A DNA stretch of 64,000 nucleotides, from assembly GCF_000327385.1 (NCBI RefSeq), contig NW_008711143.1:793382-857381 (forward strand), written 5' to 3'. Both the position numbers and the translations under genes were made by a program. The notes beneath the pieces were generated by a model that was not told where the DNA came from, did no database searches, and saw only the letters and a program-made list of their open reading frames with translations. Source of the stretch: Lottia gigantea (taxonomy: Eukaryota > Mollusca > Gastropoda > Lottiidae). The first letter of the stretch is position 1. Each line of letters begins with the position of its first letter. Shown here one piece after another: positions 12,700 to 25,839 of the stretch.

Positions 12700-13265
12700 T
12701 TTAAGGTTTTCAACTTGTCCAATAAACTGATTGTTAAGTTCACCTGATAAATCTCCTGAATTCCCTCTATTTGGTCTGTTTTAATTAACGTACATTTGGT
12801 TTTCTTTTCATTTAACATTAAAAGAGCATCAGGTAAAGACTGAATCAGTATCTTCCTGCAATTCAAGTTGTATATCAGTAACACTTTTACCAGAAGTATA
12901 AATAGCAGTATTATCCGCAGAAGGATCACAGTTAGAGTTTATATGTAATGGTAAATCATTGATATAGAGATGAAACAACAGGGAACCTAAAATTGATCCT
13001 TGTGGTACTCCATACTTAATACTACGAGAAGACGAAAGAGTTCCATTGACGTAACACCGTTAATTACGATTTGATAAGTAGCATTTTATGAAAGGTATTG
13101 ATTCATTCGAAAAATTATATAGTTTTAGTTTTTCAATAATTATCTCATTTGAAATCAAATCCAACGCTTTTGTAAAATCAAAGCAAAAAAACCAACAATA
13201 AGTTTGTTATTTACTGCTTGATTAATGTTTTCAATTGACAAGAACTATTAGATCTAAAACCAGAC
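12700..13265 (-). mobile_element. Decayed LINE reverse transcriptase, minus strand
   Basis: Minus-strand translation gives, in order from 13265 downwards: TGFRSNSSCQLKTLIKQ, GFFCFDFTKALDLISNEI (family: VFLDFKKAFDLVSHEIL), LKLYNFSNESIPFIKCYLSNR, GVPQGSILGSLLFHLYIND and SADNTAIYTSGKSVTDIQ. These are consecutive RT blocks of a CR1/jockey-type non-LTR element. The catalytic pair is lost (SADN) and at least one in-frame stop is present. It is truncated at both ends and points opposite to the LINE at 11.4 kb, so it is a separate insertion. Confidence 0.88.
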
Positions 13266-15359
13266 TGATAAAGTAATTAGTTCATCGTAGTTAGATATAT
13301 ATTCGGTAAATAAACCAAGTAGGCCTACTAACGATCCGAACCGCAAACGAAACCCATAATTCAAACAAAATATTGGTGAAACGGAAGCAGCTATTGAACT
13401 TTGCACAAGAAGAAGTGTTGTAAAACAGCAAACTCTGCAAGTGTAGTTCGAGACACGAGTCATTTTATAGAATGTATGGCAAGTGTTAAAAATGGGCTTT
13501 TGGCACCCCGTTGAAGAATTGATGGGGCAAGTTTAAACATTTATTTTTGTCTCATAAAGAAGTTCAGAAGACGATTTCATCAAGATTTAGTGATCAGCTA
13601 CGATATTTTTACCAAATTGATAAACAAATTTGAAAATTGTTTGCAAATAAACACGTTTTAAAATTTGCATCGTTGTTAACGTCAATGGTGAAAAGAGAAA
13701 GGGAGATAAATGCTATCCTTGTGAAACACCTTTTTATTGTGTCTTCTATTGATGGTTCATTTTCAAAAAGAGAACAAGAAACAACTCGACGAAAAACAAC
13801 GAAAATATCTCAAGTATTGGGATTCATAGTAAAACATCATTTTTCAGAATTAGAATGTATATTTCACTGAATTTTCTCGACATTTTATTCATTGACAGTT
13901 TACAGTAATTTTTTCTCGTGTTTATTACGGCCTTTACAAAAACATAGGGTGTTTAAACTTTATCTATTTATATCACATTTTCTCGAGTTCCAGATGTAGA
14001 AGTTACAGTGAGCGTAAACCAATCAAATAATCCAACAGCCGTTTACCACACGGTCTACCTTATTCGCAACGATGATTTTTTAGTGGATACAAATTAAGAT
14101 TCTAGTCTAATATAGCCTCCCCTTGACAATTTATTTAAAAGATAGGCCAAAGGGCATATGGAGCTGATAAAAGAAGGCCAACAATGAGTAGAGTACACTG
14201 CTAGTAAACCATTGAAAAGCCGTGACCACACATGAACTTTTTGCCGTATATCTGTTGATAAAGTCACATTGTATAGCTCGTTTCATTTTTCTCGTCTGAC
14301 TGCACTCAATAACCAGGTTAAATACATACAGTGTATTCTTCTGAACACTCATTGCATACTAATAGGAGGTCTTTTTTGTTGGACTAGTTCGATTTATTTT
14401 GACATTCAAGGTAACCAGGTAACAACTGGCAAAAGTTCATTTATTAAATTTGTGATGCACATTATTACAAACAAAGCCTTTATTTCAGTTATCTGTCTCC
14501 AAAACATGCGAATAGCATTTATAGTATGAAAAAGGTATGCTACGCAATTACGTAATGTATACAAAATATGATAAAGATCTCATCGCTTACTGTATTAAAT
14601 GTTGGTGTCTTATTCGTTCTTGAGTGATCCAAAATCAAGTCTAATTGATATTATGCAGAATGCACATGTTTCATTCCTTTGTGTATGCCACGTACCATTC
14701 ATGATCCGATGAAATTGATATACACCACATATTCTGGGTTATTAAAATATTTCACCAATTAAATGGTCAATTCAATAAGATACTCATCAAATTCGCGTTC
14801 ATAATCCTGTATTGTCAGCCCACTTTTGACAACTTTTTCATTTACAGATTACAGCATAATTGATCAGATCAATTTGTGAGTGAATTTACTTCTAACATCT
14901 CCGCTCCCTGAAAAAAAATTACGATAGGAGACGTTGTTACTCAGATTGTCATGAGGTCAAAATGAGAAGTTGATTCAGTAAAACTTGATGCTGAGTCCAT
15001 ACAACATTCCAAGATCTACGATTGTCCTGTTTTACGAACGGTCTACTTGGTGTCAGAAACTGTATCATTTCTGTATCTGTATACGGTTTTTATAAATTCC
15101 TTGACGCTGTAGATTGCTGTGTTTTTGCTGTAGATTGCTATGTTTACCAGTGTAAAAATATTTGTTTTTCAAATATCGAATATGCCCTGTAAAAATGTCA
15201 CATTTTGCATGACATATATGCCTTTTTGTATCATTTGTTTTACAAAATTAGTGTAAAAATGTCTAATTTGCTTTACATATTTTTCTTACAAAAATATTAC
15301 TTTCAATATGCTTTTTGTACTGAATGAGATGCTTAAATCTGCTCTAGAAGTATTGTATT
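13266..15359. other. Intergenic DNA without recognised genes
   Basis: AT-rich sequence with scattered open frames of at most about 86 codons and no recognisable domain. From about 15060 there are loose repetitions of TGTAAAAATGTC-like strings (GTGTAAAAATATTTG, CTGTAAAAATGTCACA, GTGTAAAAATGTCTAA), a degenerate AT-rich repeat. Confidence 0.45.
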
Positions 15360-15671
15360 GGTCTGTCAGGTATGCCATTCTTTTTGACCAATCTTGCTTT
15401 AGTCTCAGAAACTGGAATTTCTTTAGCAGAGCTAATCAGTGATAATGTTCACAACTCACCGTCAAAATATGAGCCTTTAAATCCCTGTGTGTCCAGAATT
15501 ATTATGTGACATATAGATACGCAAATAGAGAAAAAGTGAGTAAAATTTCTAGTTTGAAGTATTTTTGAAGGAATTATGTGATTTTCGATTTTCGTACACT
15601 TCTAGAGACTATTTACATATATTCAAGACTAAAATTGCCCCCCCCCCCCCCCACAAATGGCACAACTGTCA
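15360..15671 (+). repeat. Dispersed repeat family copy 1 (about 310 bp)
   Basis: Aligns by eye with 56888-57179 and 38082-38280. Shared blocks include CTAATCAGTGATAATGTTCAC, CTAGTTTGAAGTATTTTTGA, TATTTACATATATTCAAG and a C-run followed by AAATGGCRCA. The third copy has TTAA-flanked inverted ends; here the ends are eroded. A C15 run lies at about 15638-15652. Non-coding. Confidence 0.65.
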
Positions 15672-18240
15672 TTTGTGACAGACATGAGACTGTCTTGTCC
15701 ACGAGGTATTTCAACATTTATTTGTCTTTAGTATTAAATGATGATTAGTATGACAAATTTCTAATTTTGTAACCTACAAAAAATGTCTACTGTTATGCTC
15801 CACATTTGTCTGAAATAATTAGAAGAAGGTTCTGGTAGAAAGTCTACTTTTGTCTACTTCTGTTTTTGTTCTAAAATTAATGTTACTTTTAGCAGATATT
15901 CTATATGTGTTTTAATCATAAGATTGGTCTTTTAAAAATAGACATCTTTTTGAAGAAGAAACTTGAAATTTGTGCTAAATGTTATATCTGTATTGATGGA
16001 TTCTGCTTGTGTATTTAGTAGTTGCTCTCATGAATTCTTATTGTGTATTAACTTTATGATTTCTCGAGAAGATATTTTGTATAGATTTGTGGAAAAAATG
16101 TCTATGTGGTGGACATTTAACTGTATAAAATAGAAGCCTTTTGTTTCTTATGGTTGATCATACAAAAACAACATCTACATTGCTTTAGACATACAAATTG
16201 CATAAAAATGTGCTATTTGATATTTTTTATTATATATAATATTATTAAATATTAGTAAGAGTCTGTTTTAGTTTTTAATTCTAATTCTCCTTGCAATTAT
16301 AACAATAATGATTATTTTTTAAAAGGATGAATATTATAGATGTCCTAAAAACTACGGCATGTTTGTTTCTGTCGATTCTTTGGCTTGAATATCTTAAATC
16401 TTTAAAATATAACAGCGTTCGATATTAGTTCTTTGTGAACGAAAGATTACAATCACATTTTAATTCATTTTGGCCAGGATACTGTCAATTAAGATGAAGC
16501 TAACTAAATCTCAGAAAAAGAGAAAATATTTTCTTGACCTTGAGTTTCTAAATCCTGATATTTCTTATTATTTCGTATTTTGTTTTCATTCGTTCTGTCA
16601 TGAGCATGAAAAATAAAGTCCTTTGTTCGAACCCCTTTCAATATTCCTTTCCAAACAAAATCTAATTAAAAACTCTGTCCTCAATTTGATAAGGAAACCT
16701 CTAATATGACAAACTAAGAATAGAGCTTCGTTAATCTTTGTCACGTGATTAAAATAATGATAAAATTCAGTAGAGAATATCAGCTAATAACGTTCTCGTC
16801 CTGCGTCAATGCACGCGCAATAACCCGCCATTACTCATTCCTTATTAGCCTTGATGGTGAGTCATACATGGACCCAAAGGTCACGTGATAACCTTATGGA
16901 ATATTAATGAACTAGATTGACGGAAGAGAGAATGGAAAGGATCATTCATTCCAATAACCTGCCTAACAGCTACAAGTAAATTCTTAAATCTTTTGTGACG
17001 TGCTTCTTCATCGATTTTATTTCCAATAAACTGTGTCATGTGGCTCGCAACAAATTGCAGCTTCAAGATATTTTTATAGAATAATTCTGAAATCAATAAA
17101 TGCCTGTTTTATGTTTGAAAAAAACTCAATGATAATTCAATGAATACATTAAAATTTTACAGCCAACAACAATCTGGCATTATGTCAAAGAGTTCGAATT
17201 AAATTTCTAACAAAGAAAATATAGAACGTTAAAACAAAACGTAATAAAATGATTTCAAATATCAATAAGATCAACATCACTTTTTATATTTTCGAATATT
17301 TTTTCCAGTATTAACATCGGGATTGTTATTTTAGTAAAATATTTTTTAGTAAGGGTTGCAGCATGGTTACCTTTTACCCCATACCCTGTTCTGACTACGA
17401 GTACATAGTAATTAAGTCTAATGAAATAATTCGACCGCAATTACGCTATCTTGAAAATAAGGCTAAAAAACATGTTCTTGTCTTATTAAATGTTTTAAAT
17501 GGAATTTTGCGTCCTATTTTTCCGAAACTGAGCGAGATATTGAAGATGACTTAATTGTCCGAACAACGTAATAAAGTGCTTTGATTAAAAAATTTTACAT
17601 GCACTGATAGAAAATAAAACCTCGTGTTGAAATATGTCCATGATAAAACAAATATAAGATCTTCAACAGTGTGAACGATGTATTTTTTGTAGATTTTATG
17701 TTTAGGGATTTTGATAAATCTATCACAGAACAAGGCGTTTTGCCATTCGGTAAGATATGACCCATGCTGAATATGATAAAAAGAACATTTGCATTTTGTA
17801 AATATCGGAGAATTTGATTTCTCAAAAAAGTCCTTGCCAATCGTGTTACTCGAACTGTTTACCTCCCTCTCCAGCCTTAAAGTTACCTCCAAACCTAGAA
17901 AACATCATGACCGAACCGTGACATTTAAGAACTTATTAATATTAGTTAATGAGATTAGCTCGCAAAGACACCAACATGCATTTACCGTCCACCGGAAGTT
18001 GTAAATTCATTGAAGTGGCATGTGATACAGACTATAAAAAGATATTTGAAAATTGACCTAAATTTTATACATATAATGTTCTATAAATATATAGTATATA
18101 ACTTATTAGTTACACTGAGCTTACATTTATACAAACAGACATGTTGATAACACGCTTTAAATGAATGAATGAATTCGTTTAAGATGGTTAACTGAGCAAC
18201 GATGTCGTACAACAATATTTCATTATATTTTGACTTTGAA
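15672..18240. other. Intergenic DNA without recognised genes
   Basis: AT-rich sequence with no array or transposon end recognised. Open frames of up to 113 codons (for example minus strand 17551-17892) show no domain, no amino-acid pattern of a known family and no splice context. Two E-box palindromes (CACGTG) lie near 16742 and 16881. Confidence 0.45.
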
Positions 18241-19880
18241 AAATACTCGATTATAAACTATAATTCCACATTCAAATACTCGATTATAAACTAAAATTCC
18301 ACATTCAAATACTCGATTATAAACTATAATTTCACATTCAAATACTAGATTACAAACTAGAATTCAACATCCAAATACTTGATTATAAACTATAATTCAA
18401 CATTCAAATACTTGATTACAAACTATAATATAACATTCTAATACTCGATTATAAACTATAATTCAACATTCAAACACTCGATTATAAACTATAATTCAAC
18501 ATTCAAATACTCGATTATAAACTATAATTCAACATTCAAATACTCGATTACAAACTATAATTCAACATTCAAATACTCGATTATAAACTATAATTCAACA
18601 TTCAAATACTAGATTATAAACTATAATTCACCATTCAAATACTCGATTATAAACTATAATTCAACATTCAAATACTCGATTATAAACTATAATATAACAT
18701 TCAAACACTCGATTATAAACTAATAAACATTCAAATACTCGATTATAAACTATAATTCAACATTCAAACACTCGATTACAAACTATAATTCAACATTCAA
18801 ATACTCGATTATATACTATAATTCAACATTCAAATACTCGATTACAAACTATAATTCAACATTCAAATACTTGATTACAAACTATAATTCAACATTCAAA
18901 TACTCGATTACAAACTATAATTCAACATTCAAATACTCCATTATAAACTATAATTCAACATTCAAACACTCGATTATAAACTATAATTCCACATTCAAAT
19001 ACTCGATTATAAACTATAATTCAACATTCAAATACTCGATTATAAACTATAATTCAACATTCAAACACTCGATTATAAACTATAATTCCACATTCAAATA
19101 CTCGATTATAAACTATAATTCAACATTCAAACACTCGATTATAAACTATAATTCAACATTCAAATACTCGATTATAAACTATAATTCCACATTCAAATAC
19201 TCGATTACAAACTATAATTCAACATTCAAATACTAGATTATAAACTATAATTCAACATTCAAACACTCGATTACAAACTATAATTCAACATTCAAATACT
19301 CGATTACAAACTATAATTCAACATCCAAATACTAGATTACAAACTATAATTCAACATTCAAATACTCGATTATAAACTATAATTCAACATTCAAATACTA
19401 GATTATAAACTATAATTCAACATTCAAACACTCGATTACAAACTATAATTCAACATTCAAATACTCGATTATAAACTATAATTCAACATTCAAATACTCG
19501 ATTACAAACTATAATTCAACATTCAAATACTCGATTATAAACTATAATTCAACATTCAAATACTAGATTATAAACTATAATTCAACATTCAAATACTCGA
19601 TTATAAACTATAATATAACATTCAAACACTCGATTATAAACTGTAATTCTACATTCAAATACTTGATTATAAACTATAATTCAACATTCAAATACTCGAT
19701 TATAAACTATAATTCAACATTCAAATACTCCATTATTAACTATAATTCAACATTCAAATACTCGATTATAAAGTATAAATTAATTCTCAAACACAATTTT
19801 AAAGTATAATTCAACATTCAAATACTCGATTATAAAGTATAATTCCACATTCAAATACTCTATTATCAAGTATAAATTAA
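18241..19880 (+). repeat. 33-bp satellite array, about 50 units
   Basis: A 33-bp unit (ACTCGATTATAAACTATAAT followed by TCAACATTCAAAT) is repeated head to tail for 1.64 kb. Variants include CACTCGATTA, TACTAGATTA, CTATAATATAAC and TTCCACATTC. Because 33 is a multiple of three, one frame stays open for 121 codons and reads as a repeated 11-residue peptide; this is an arithmetic artefact and not a gene. Terminal units (19770-19880) are more diverged. Confidence 0.96.
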
Positions 19881-22800
19881 CACGTAATTTGAAATACCAC
19901 ACCGATAAAAGCTTGGTTATGATACATAATTTAAGGTTCAACTCAATTTATTTGATATCGGTCTTTCAGACGCTCCTAAGGTAAACGATAAAAAAGGTCA
20001 GTTGAATAAACTGTCGTCACTTCCTCCGGTTTTGTTTGGTGGTATTTGGTGCCGAATTTAAGGTCAAGGTGGTTGACAGGATACTAAACAGTCTATCTAT
20101 AAACAGGTACTTTGCATTAAATTTAAATTGAGAATCGTAAACTAGAAGGTGGTCCATTGTTGTAGCCTGTTGTAAAAGTAGTATTGCCTACGTAGTTATC
20201 AAGTCTTTTTTAAGTATGAAAATGATTATGTAGTCCATTTATGAGCTTTCTGGTTAATTGAATGTAAATGGCCAATAATCTATGATTTTAATGTGTATAG
20301 TATATATATTCTAAATTAAATGGTGAATTTGCGTTCTGTAATGACCTAGTTTCAGAAAGTTCATTTTCACAATATATACAGTACGAAAGAATGTTGGCCT
20401 ATTGCCCATTTCCTCTCAATATTTTATAAAACCTCGTTAGCTATATCTTTACCGAAAGGTGGCGCTTTGCCAAAAACAATAGCACTTTGTTTTTATTATC
20501 TTGTTATTCAAATCTTACAACCAACTAGTGAGCAACATTGTTTATTTTATAACATAGGTATAGATAACAGTGTTATAACACCGTACACGCTAGTATGTAT
20601 ATCTGTTAATCCTTTATGTATATTAAAAAGTACCAAAATCGTTAAGATGTGTCATGGCACAACTCTTTAGCTTCTTAACAACCCTTACAAAAATCGTTTT
20701 TGATCAAGTCTAAATATACTACTGTTGGTGTACGTAGCAATACAATTCCAAACTCTATTAAAGTTATGTAATTATGTAAAGTGATATACAGGCGTATTAG
20801 TGCTGTTTTTCAAAATATACAAACGATGAAACTATTTGGGGGCCTTAGATTTCTAACAATATCTCGAATTCGCTCATTGGTTTACTCTCATAATCAGCGA
20901 ATCCCAAATTACATCAAATTAAACTATTTGTCTTGATTTTATCAATGGAACATTTCCTGCCCCTCATATAAAAAATAATTGTTAAAAATTGTTGAAAAAC
21001 TAAACAGAATGGGACTCACACTATACATTTTACCGTCATATGTCTATAGTTTTTTTTTCTGTAATTTTAGAAAAACTCGACCAGGACACGACGTCACCGT
21101 CACAATGCCATTTGGCGGGAAAGGTATTTGCACATTTTAAGGTTTGGTGAGAAGATAGTTTGGGGAACGACTTGTCGAATACCTTGTTTATAAGGCATAT
21201 CGCACATTTCATACTCGTGAGCAAAAGTCTTAATGCAGTGCTAGTGCCTAGAAATGCCTTACAAGTTTCGTAATTTATGGAGTAAATTGTCAGAAACACA
21301 GACTGGTATCATTTTAACCAATAAGGGATAAGCTTTGCCTATCGCACTGATACATACTAACTGTATGTGAACTTTCTATGTGTCCATGGGATGTAATTTA
21401 TTCACTATTGCGAAAAATAAAAATCTATACTATATTGACTTGTTGTTGAAAATGAGCAACTAGTTAAAACTGGGTAAATACGATCCAATTTACTCACATC
21501 AACAAATTATATATACCAAAAATGTATGAACAGAATTTTATGTGGAAAAAGGACTAAATTCCTGATAATTATTTTTTCAAATACGTGCATGGTATATTTA
21601 AGAAAATGATTTGAAAAAAATCTAAAACTATGAAATATTAATTAGAATTCATATATTCAGCGTCAATTTATGAGGTCGAATTCCCTTCGGCAAATATTTA
21701 GCTCACTTTCACAGTGTAGGTATGGTATTTTTTGACGTGGAGTTGATTTATTGTAAATTTGGCTGAGGAAATTGTCCAGGTGCAGAGCAGAGTGAGGATA
21801 CAAAGACTCGGGGCTTTTATAATAGCAAAATGTCTTGGTGGATAACACAACTTTTCCTAAATAAAGTAAAAAAATATAAGAGAGAATGCATAATATAGGA
21901 CTCAATTTGATCATTTTTGGTTCAGATCTCAATATTCTGGAATCTTCATTTTAAAGTCGTTTTACATTAAAATTTAGTCTGAATTGGTCATGGATTGGAA
22001 AATCCATATTCAAGACCCCAAAAGCCTCAATTGCATGTCACTGGTCAGAAATTTATTTCATGAAGTTTTTGATAGTATTTTATTTTAGTCAGTCGTGGCA
22101 TAATTCAAAATGAGTATACGACTTTATAATCAAATATGAATTACGAACGTGACTGCACCAGGCGCATATACTATTTCTTTTTTACCATCGAAAATATGCC
22201 GTTCAATCGCATAAGTGATATTTGCGTGCATCAGTTTTGCGATCTAGTGAAACTTAATGTTCGAACTGATCGGTCGTAATTTTAAGATATAATAATATCC
22301 ATATTTATTAAAAAGGTGATTAGAGTTGAACATGATCATGATACTGACTCTTTATTGAATGTAATGAGTAATAATCCATAAAAAACGAATCCTGTAAAAT
22401 GTTTAAAAGAGGGTTGATAAGGTATTGTACCTTTTGAATTGTATTAGATATCTATATCAATTCAGTACCCCTATCATATCGTCAATCTTAATGTTCTGTA
22501 GACATTTATTTCACAAACTTTTCAGTATTTGAGGTATAATTTACTTTTGAAATGTTTATCGAAAAATAATCTATATGCTGATATATTCTAAAAACGATGC
22601 TGTAGAATCCTTCAAAATAATAGAAAGCAATGATTACTGTTCAAGACAATCATCATTGAACCGGTTATCGTTTTCAATTTTAATTCCATTAAATTCTGTT
22701 CTAAAGCAGTGATAATAAAGTTTCTCTCGGGAAAATGTTTGTAAGTGGAGATACTGTTAAGTCCATGAAATCGTTTGAATTTATAGAAGCCAAACCGAAA

Positions 22801-25440
22801 CATGTTTGGTTGTGTTGTTAAGTTTGGTTGTGTTGTTAAGTTATGGCTCTATATTTTATTGTTGATCGTGAAACGCATACTGCTGGGGTCGAGGAATTTA
22901 TTTGCAGGTTAATGTTTAAACAGTATCCAACCTATAAGTGAACCGACCTAAAACAAAAACCTCCCCGTGCTTAGCTTACTACATGGCGTTTTCCGTATTT
23001 TAAATATTTCTGTAAATAGATATTGATAATCAAGAATTTATATTTAAGTATCTTATTTTGCCAAAATAAGTTTAATTTCGATTCTTTCGGAAGTATATAC
23101 TATGAAATCGTAAACAAATTATTTCTGAATTACTGTATGATCAAATATTAAATATTTGAAATTCAACACTGTTGGATTATAAACTTTCGACGAGAATGTA
23201 TTGCACCAGAGGTATAATTTGAAAAATAGATCATTTTGAATGGAAACCAATTGACTCATGTGTCCTGTGAAAAGCTGATCTCAAAATTATCATTCAAAAA
23301 TGTCCGCGAATATGTAATTATTGAAAGTTTGTCCGTACTTTCTTCTTTTGTTTTATTGTCGTATACAAAGTACATAAGTATTTACCAAATAAATAATATA
23401 ATTATTTACAGCCAACTGATGAATTGTGTACTTTCAAGGGTTGAAATATATCGGCTTGTGATTTGAAAATTGTGTTTGCTAAACGGACGTTTCTTTCATT
23501 AAGGATTAACTATTTAGAAATATTTAAATTTGAACTGAATGCTTAGGATTGATTGATTTTCTTTGATTATGCTTTGATATTACTGAGATACGTGGAATAC
23601 AATGGAATTGTTTAGGCATGTATTTTAATCTTTTGAAAACTTTTATTGCAATATTCGTAATCGATATATAAAAATACATTGACAGTTTGAAATAATGGAA
23701 AAGTCATTCATGTATAAAACCAACGGGAATATCTTACAGCAATTCTAATATTGCGGATGACAAATAACCGGTCGGTTATAAGGAAAATAACATTTTCGCA
23801 TTAACAGATATCACGTGATGAAAAATAAAAAGGTTATTTATTTTTCTCTATTTTCCTCCGTGACATTTGTGAATTTATTGCAGTTTCAAATTTCTCGCGT
23901 GTTTAAGCAAATATTTTACATGTACCGTTAATGATGTGCAGTTAGAGTTTGAGTGAACAAGATGAATTATAGTCAACGGCCTAATTCGCCGTGTTTTGTG
24001 GCCTAAATAATTTATACATATCATGACCTAGTACATAAAGCACATGGTATGGTAATTGGGTAGTAAATAATATCATCAATAACAAATAATGTAAGCAATA
24101 ACTTTCTTCTGTATAGTAATCGGATAATAATAACTGCATTACAACGATTACATTAGTCAATAACCTCTAACTTTTGCATTATAAAGTTTTAGTTTTTGTC
24201 AGAATATGTAATGTAATCACCATCCAAGTAGGTATTTAATGACACAAAAGTGAATATCAATAAAGTATTTTTAATCTATCGTAATAATAGTACTGTAAAG
24301 ACCATACTCCATGACTGAATCCCCTAAAGCTTGTCTATGCTATCTTCAATCTATATTTAAAATTTCTAAGATTGCGTTAATTTTCTATTTCCACATACTT
24401 TTGCATATGAATTAAGTAATGAAATTAATATCATATCAGTGATAAGTGCTTTAGAAATAGATTTTCTCGGTAGTGATTGTCACCTCTGTCAAAAATTAGC
24501 ATTGTATTGTCCATACCATTGCATACATGTATATAAATAATATGAAGTTACATAATATACAATTGCATCGTATACGCATAATCAAGTGAAACGAAATAAG
24601 AAAGAATAATGAAATTTAAAAATCTTTTTTGGCATTATGAAAAAATACAAAATATCAATACTTCAATATTCTCCGATGACCTTGGAAAATGGAAAAAAAG
24701 ATTATAAATGTGAAAAAAAGGTTAATTGCAATTTGCAATCATTATGCAAACTGCGACATATATATTCATTATTAGTTTAGTATGTGCCATATGGTGTATG
24801 CTTCTTTAAATCGGCCTAATTAATTTACCAATGCAAGCCAATGAATCTCAATTTTCTCTGTATTAGATTCTGAAAAAGATTTTAAAAAATCAGTTAATGT
24901 ACATATATTTTAGCATTACCGATGCAAATCATAAGGATATATAATATCCAATTAATGGATCTCTATGTTAAATATCTAATTATTCAATTAACCATAATGT
25001 AATACATTATAGAATACTTACATAGTCAATTGACTAAATGTACCCATATATGGTGAAGAATGTATATTATAAGTCGTGTTAAATGTGTTTATGTGAGTAT
25101 TTAGGCACATACTTGAATATTATGACATATGTCATTTATGTATGGCTTATCTCCATTGTATATTCACCACAATAAAATACTCGTGTATATTCATGCTAGA
25201 TTGTGTGTGTGTTATTTATTACGAATACATGATATAATATACAATAAAGACGAGGCATGACCCATATAATAAAGGCACGGAAAAATAGGAACAAAAAATA
25301 AATGCTTGACCTAGAAATAAAATTGAGCGCGTATTTTTTTCTTTCTTGTTATTTAATTTTTATCGGCTGCTGTTCAAAAACGACGTCTGCGAAATTCGAA
25401 GAGAAGAAAATCTTAAAATTGTTCGGTATTGTTCAACCAC
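19881..25440. other. Long intergenic stretch without recognised genes
   Basis: About 5.5 kb of AT-rich DNA. No convincing exon, tRNA, tandem array or transposon end was found. Open frames up to about 89 codons (for example minus strand 21663-21932) have no recognisable features. Confidence 0.45.
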
Positions 25441-25473
25441 TGGCGGTCGTGTTTGCTATCTCTTATCTCTCGA

Positions 25474-25600
25474 CCAATCAAATTAAACCAGCAAACCAGC
25501 GACGCGTAAATTCTATTTTTTGATTGGTTGGCTCATAACGAGTCTATAAATAACGCCTCAAGTAAATAATACCGGCTGGCTAAATGACATGTCACGTGAT
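25474..25600 (+). promoter_or_regulatory. Candidate RNA polymerase II promoter (CCAAT x2, TATA, E-box)
   Basis: Within 130 bp the plus strand has CCAAT at 25474-25478, an inverted CCAAT (ATTGG) at 25523-25527, a TATA box TATAAATA at 25545-25552 and a palindromic E-box TCACGTGA at 25592-25599. The surrounding 25.3-25.6 kb is richer in CpG than the rest of the region. Transcription would begin near 25575-25580 and run rightwards. The nearest plus-strand gene is gene A, 6.4 kb downstream, whose ATG sits directly behind a splice acceptor and so needs an upstream exon. Confidence 0.5.
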
Positions 25601-25688
25601 CACTTCGATTTTCAGAGCAAGGGTAGCATAAATTTGTTGAAGGATTTTTGCAAAATTTGACGATTCTGGAGTGAATATACTGTGCAAG
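25577..25688 (+). other. Candidate untranslated first exon
   Basis: Starting about 28 bp after the TATA element, this segment ends in CAAG|GTAAGA at 25688/25689, a good splice donor. No long open frame begins in it. It could be the non-coding first exon of gene A, splicing to the acceptor at 31977, or the start of a non-coding RNA. The link is inferred from position only. Confidence 0.35.
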
Positions 25689-25816
25689 GTAAGATGAAAA
25701 CATTGTAAATATTTCCACCCTATTTTATTCGTAATTTGAGGTGGAGAACTCCCCTCAGTTACTCGCCAGGAGAAGTTTGAAGTCAGACAACTCAAAATTG
25801 GAAAACAACAAAATAT

Positions 25817-25830
25817 CCAAGATGGCGACC
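25817..25830 (+). promoter_or_regulatory. YY1/Pho-like site
   Basis: CCAAGATGGCGACC matches the YY1/Pleiohomeotic consensus AANATGGCGNC. It lies 140 bp downstream of the candidate first-exon donor, a common place for YY1 sites in animal promoters. Pho also recruits Polycomb complexes in flies. Confidence 0.4.
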
Positions 25831-25839
25831 TGGCGAAGC

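Noticed and set aside
17551-17892. 113-codon open frame on the minus strand
   Set aside because: No domain, no repeat of a known protein pattern and no splice or promoter context; overlapping frames on the same strand are also open, as expected by chance.
18871-19236. 121-codon open frame with repeated NYNSTFK units
   Set aside because: It lies wholly inside the 33-bp satellite; a unit length divisible by three keeps the frame open by arithmetic.
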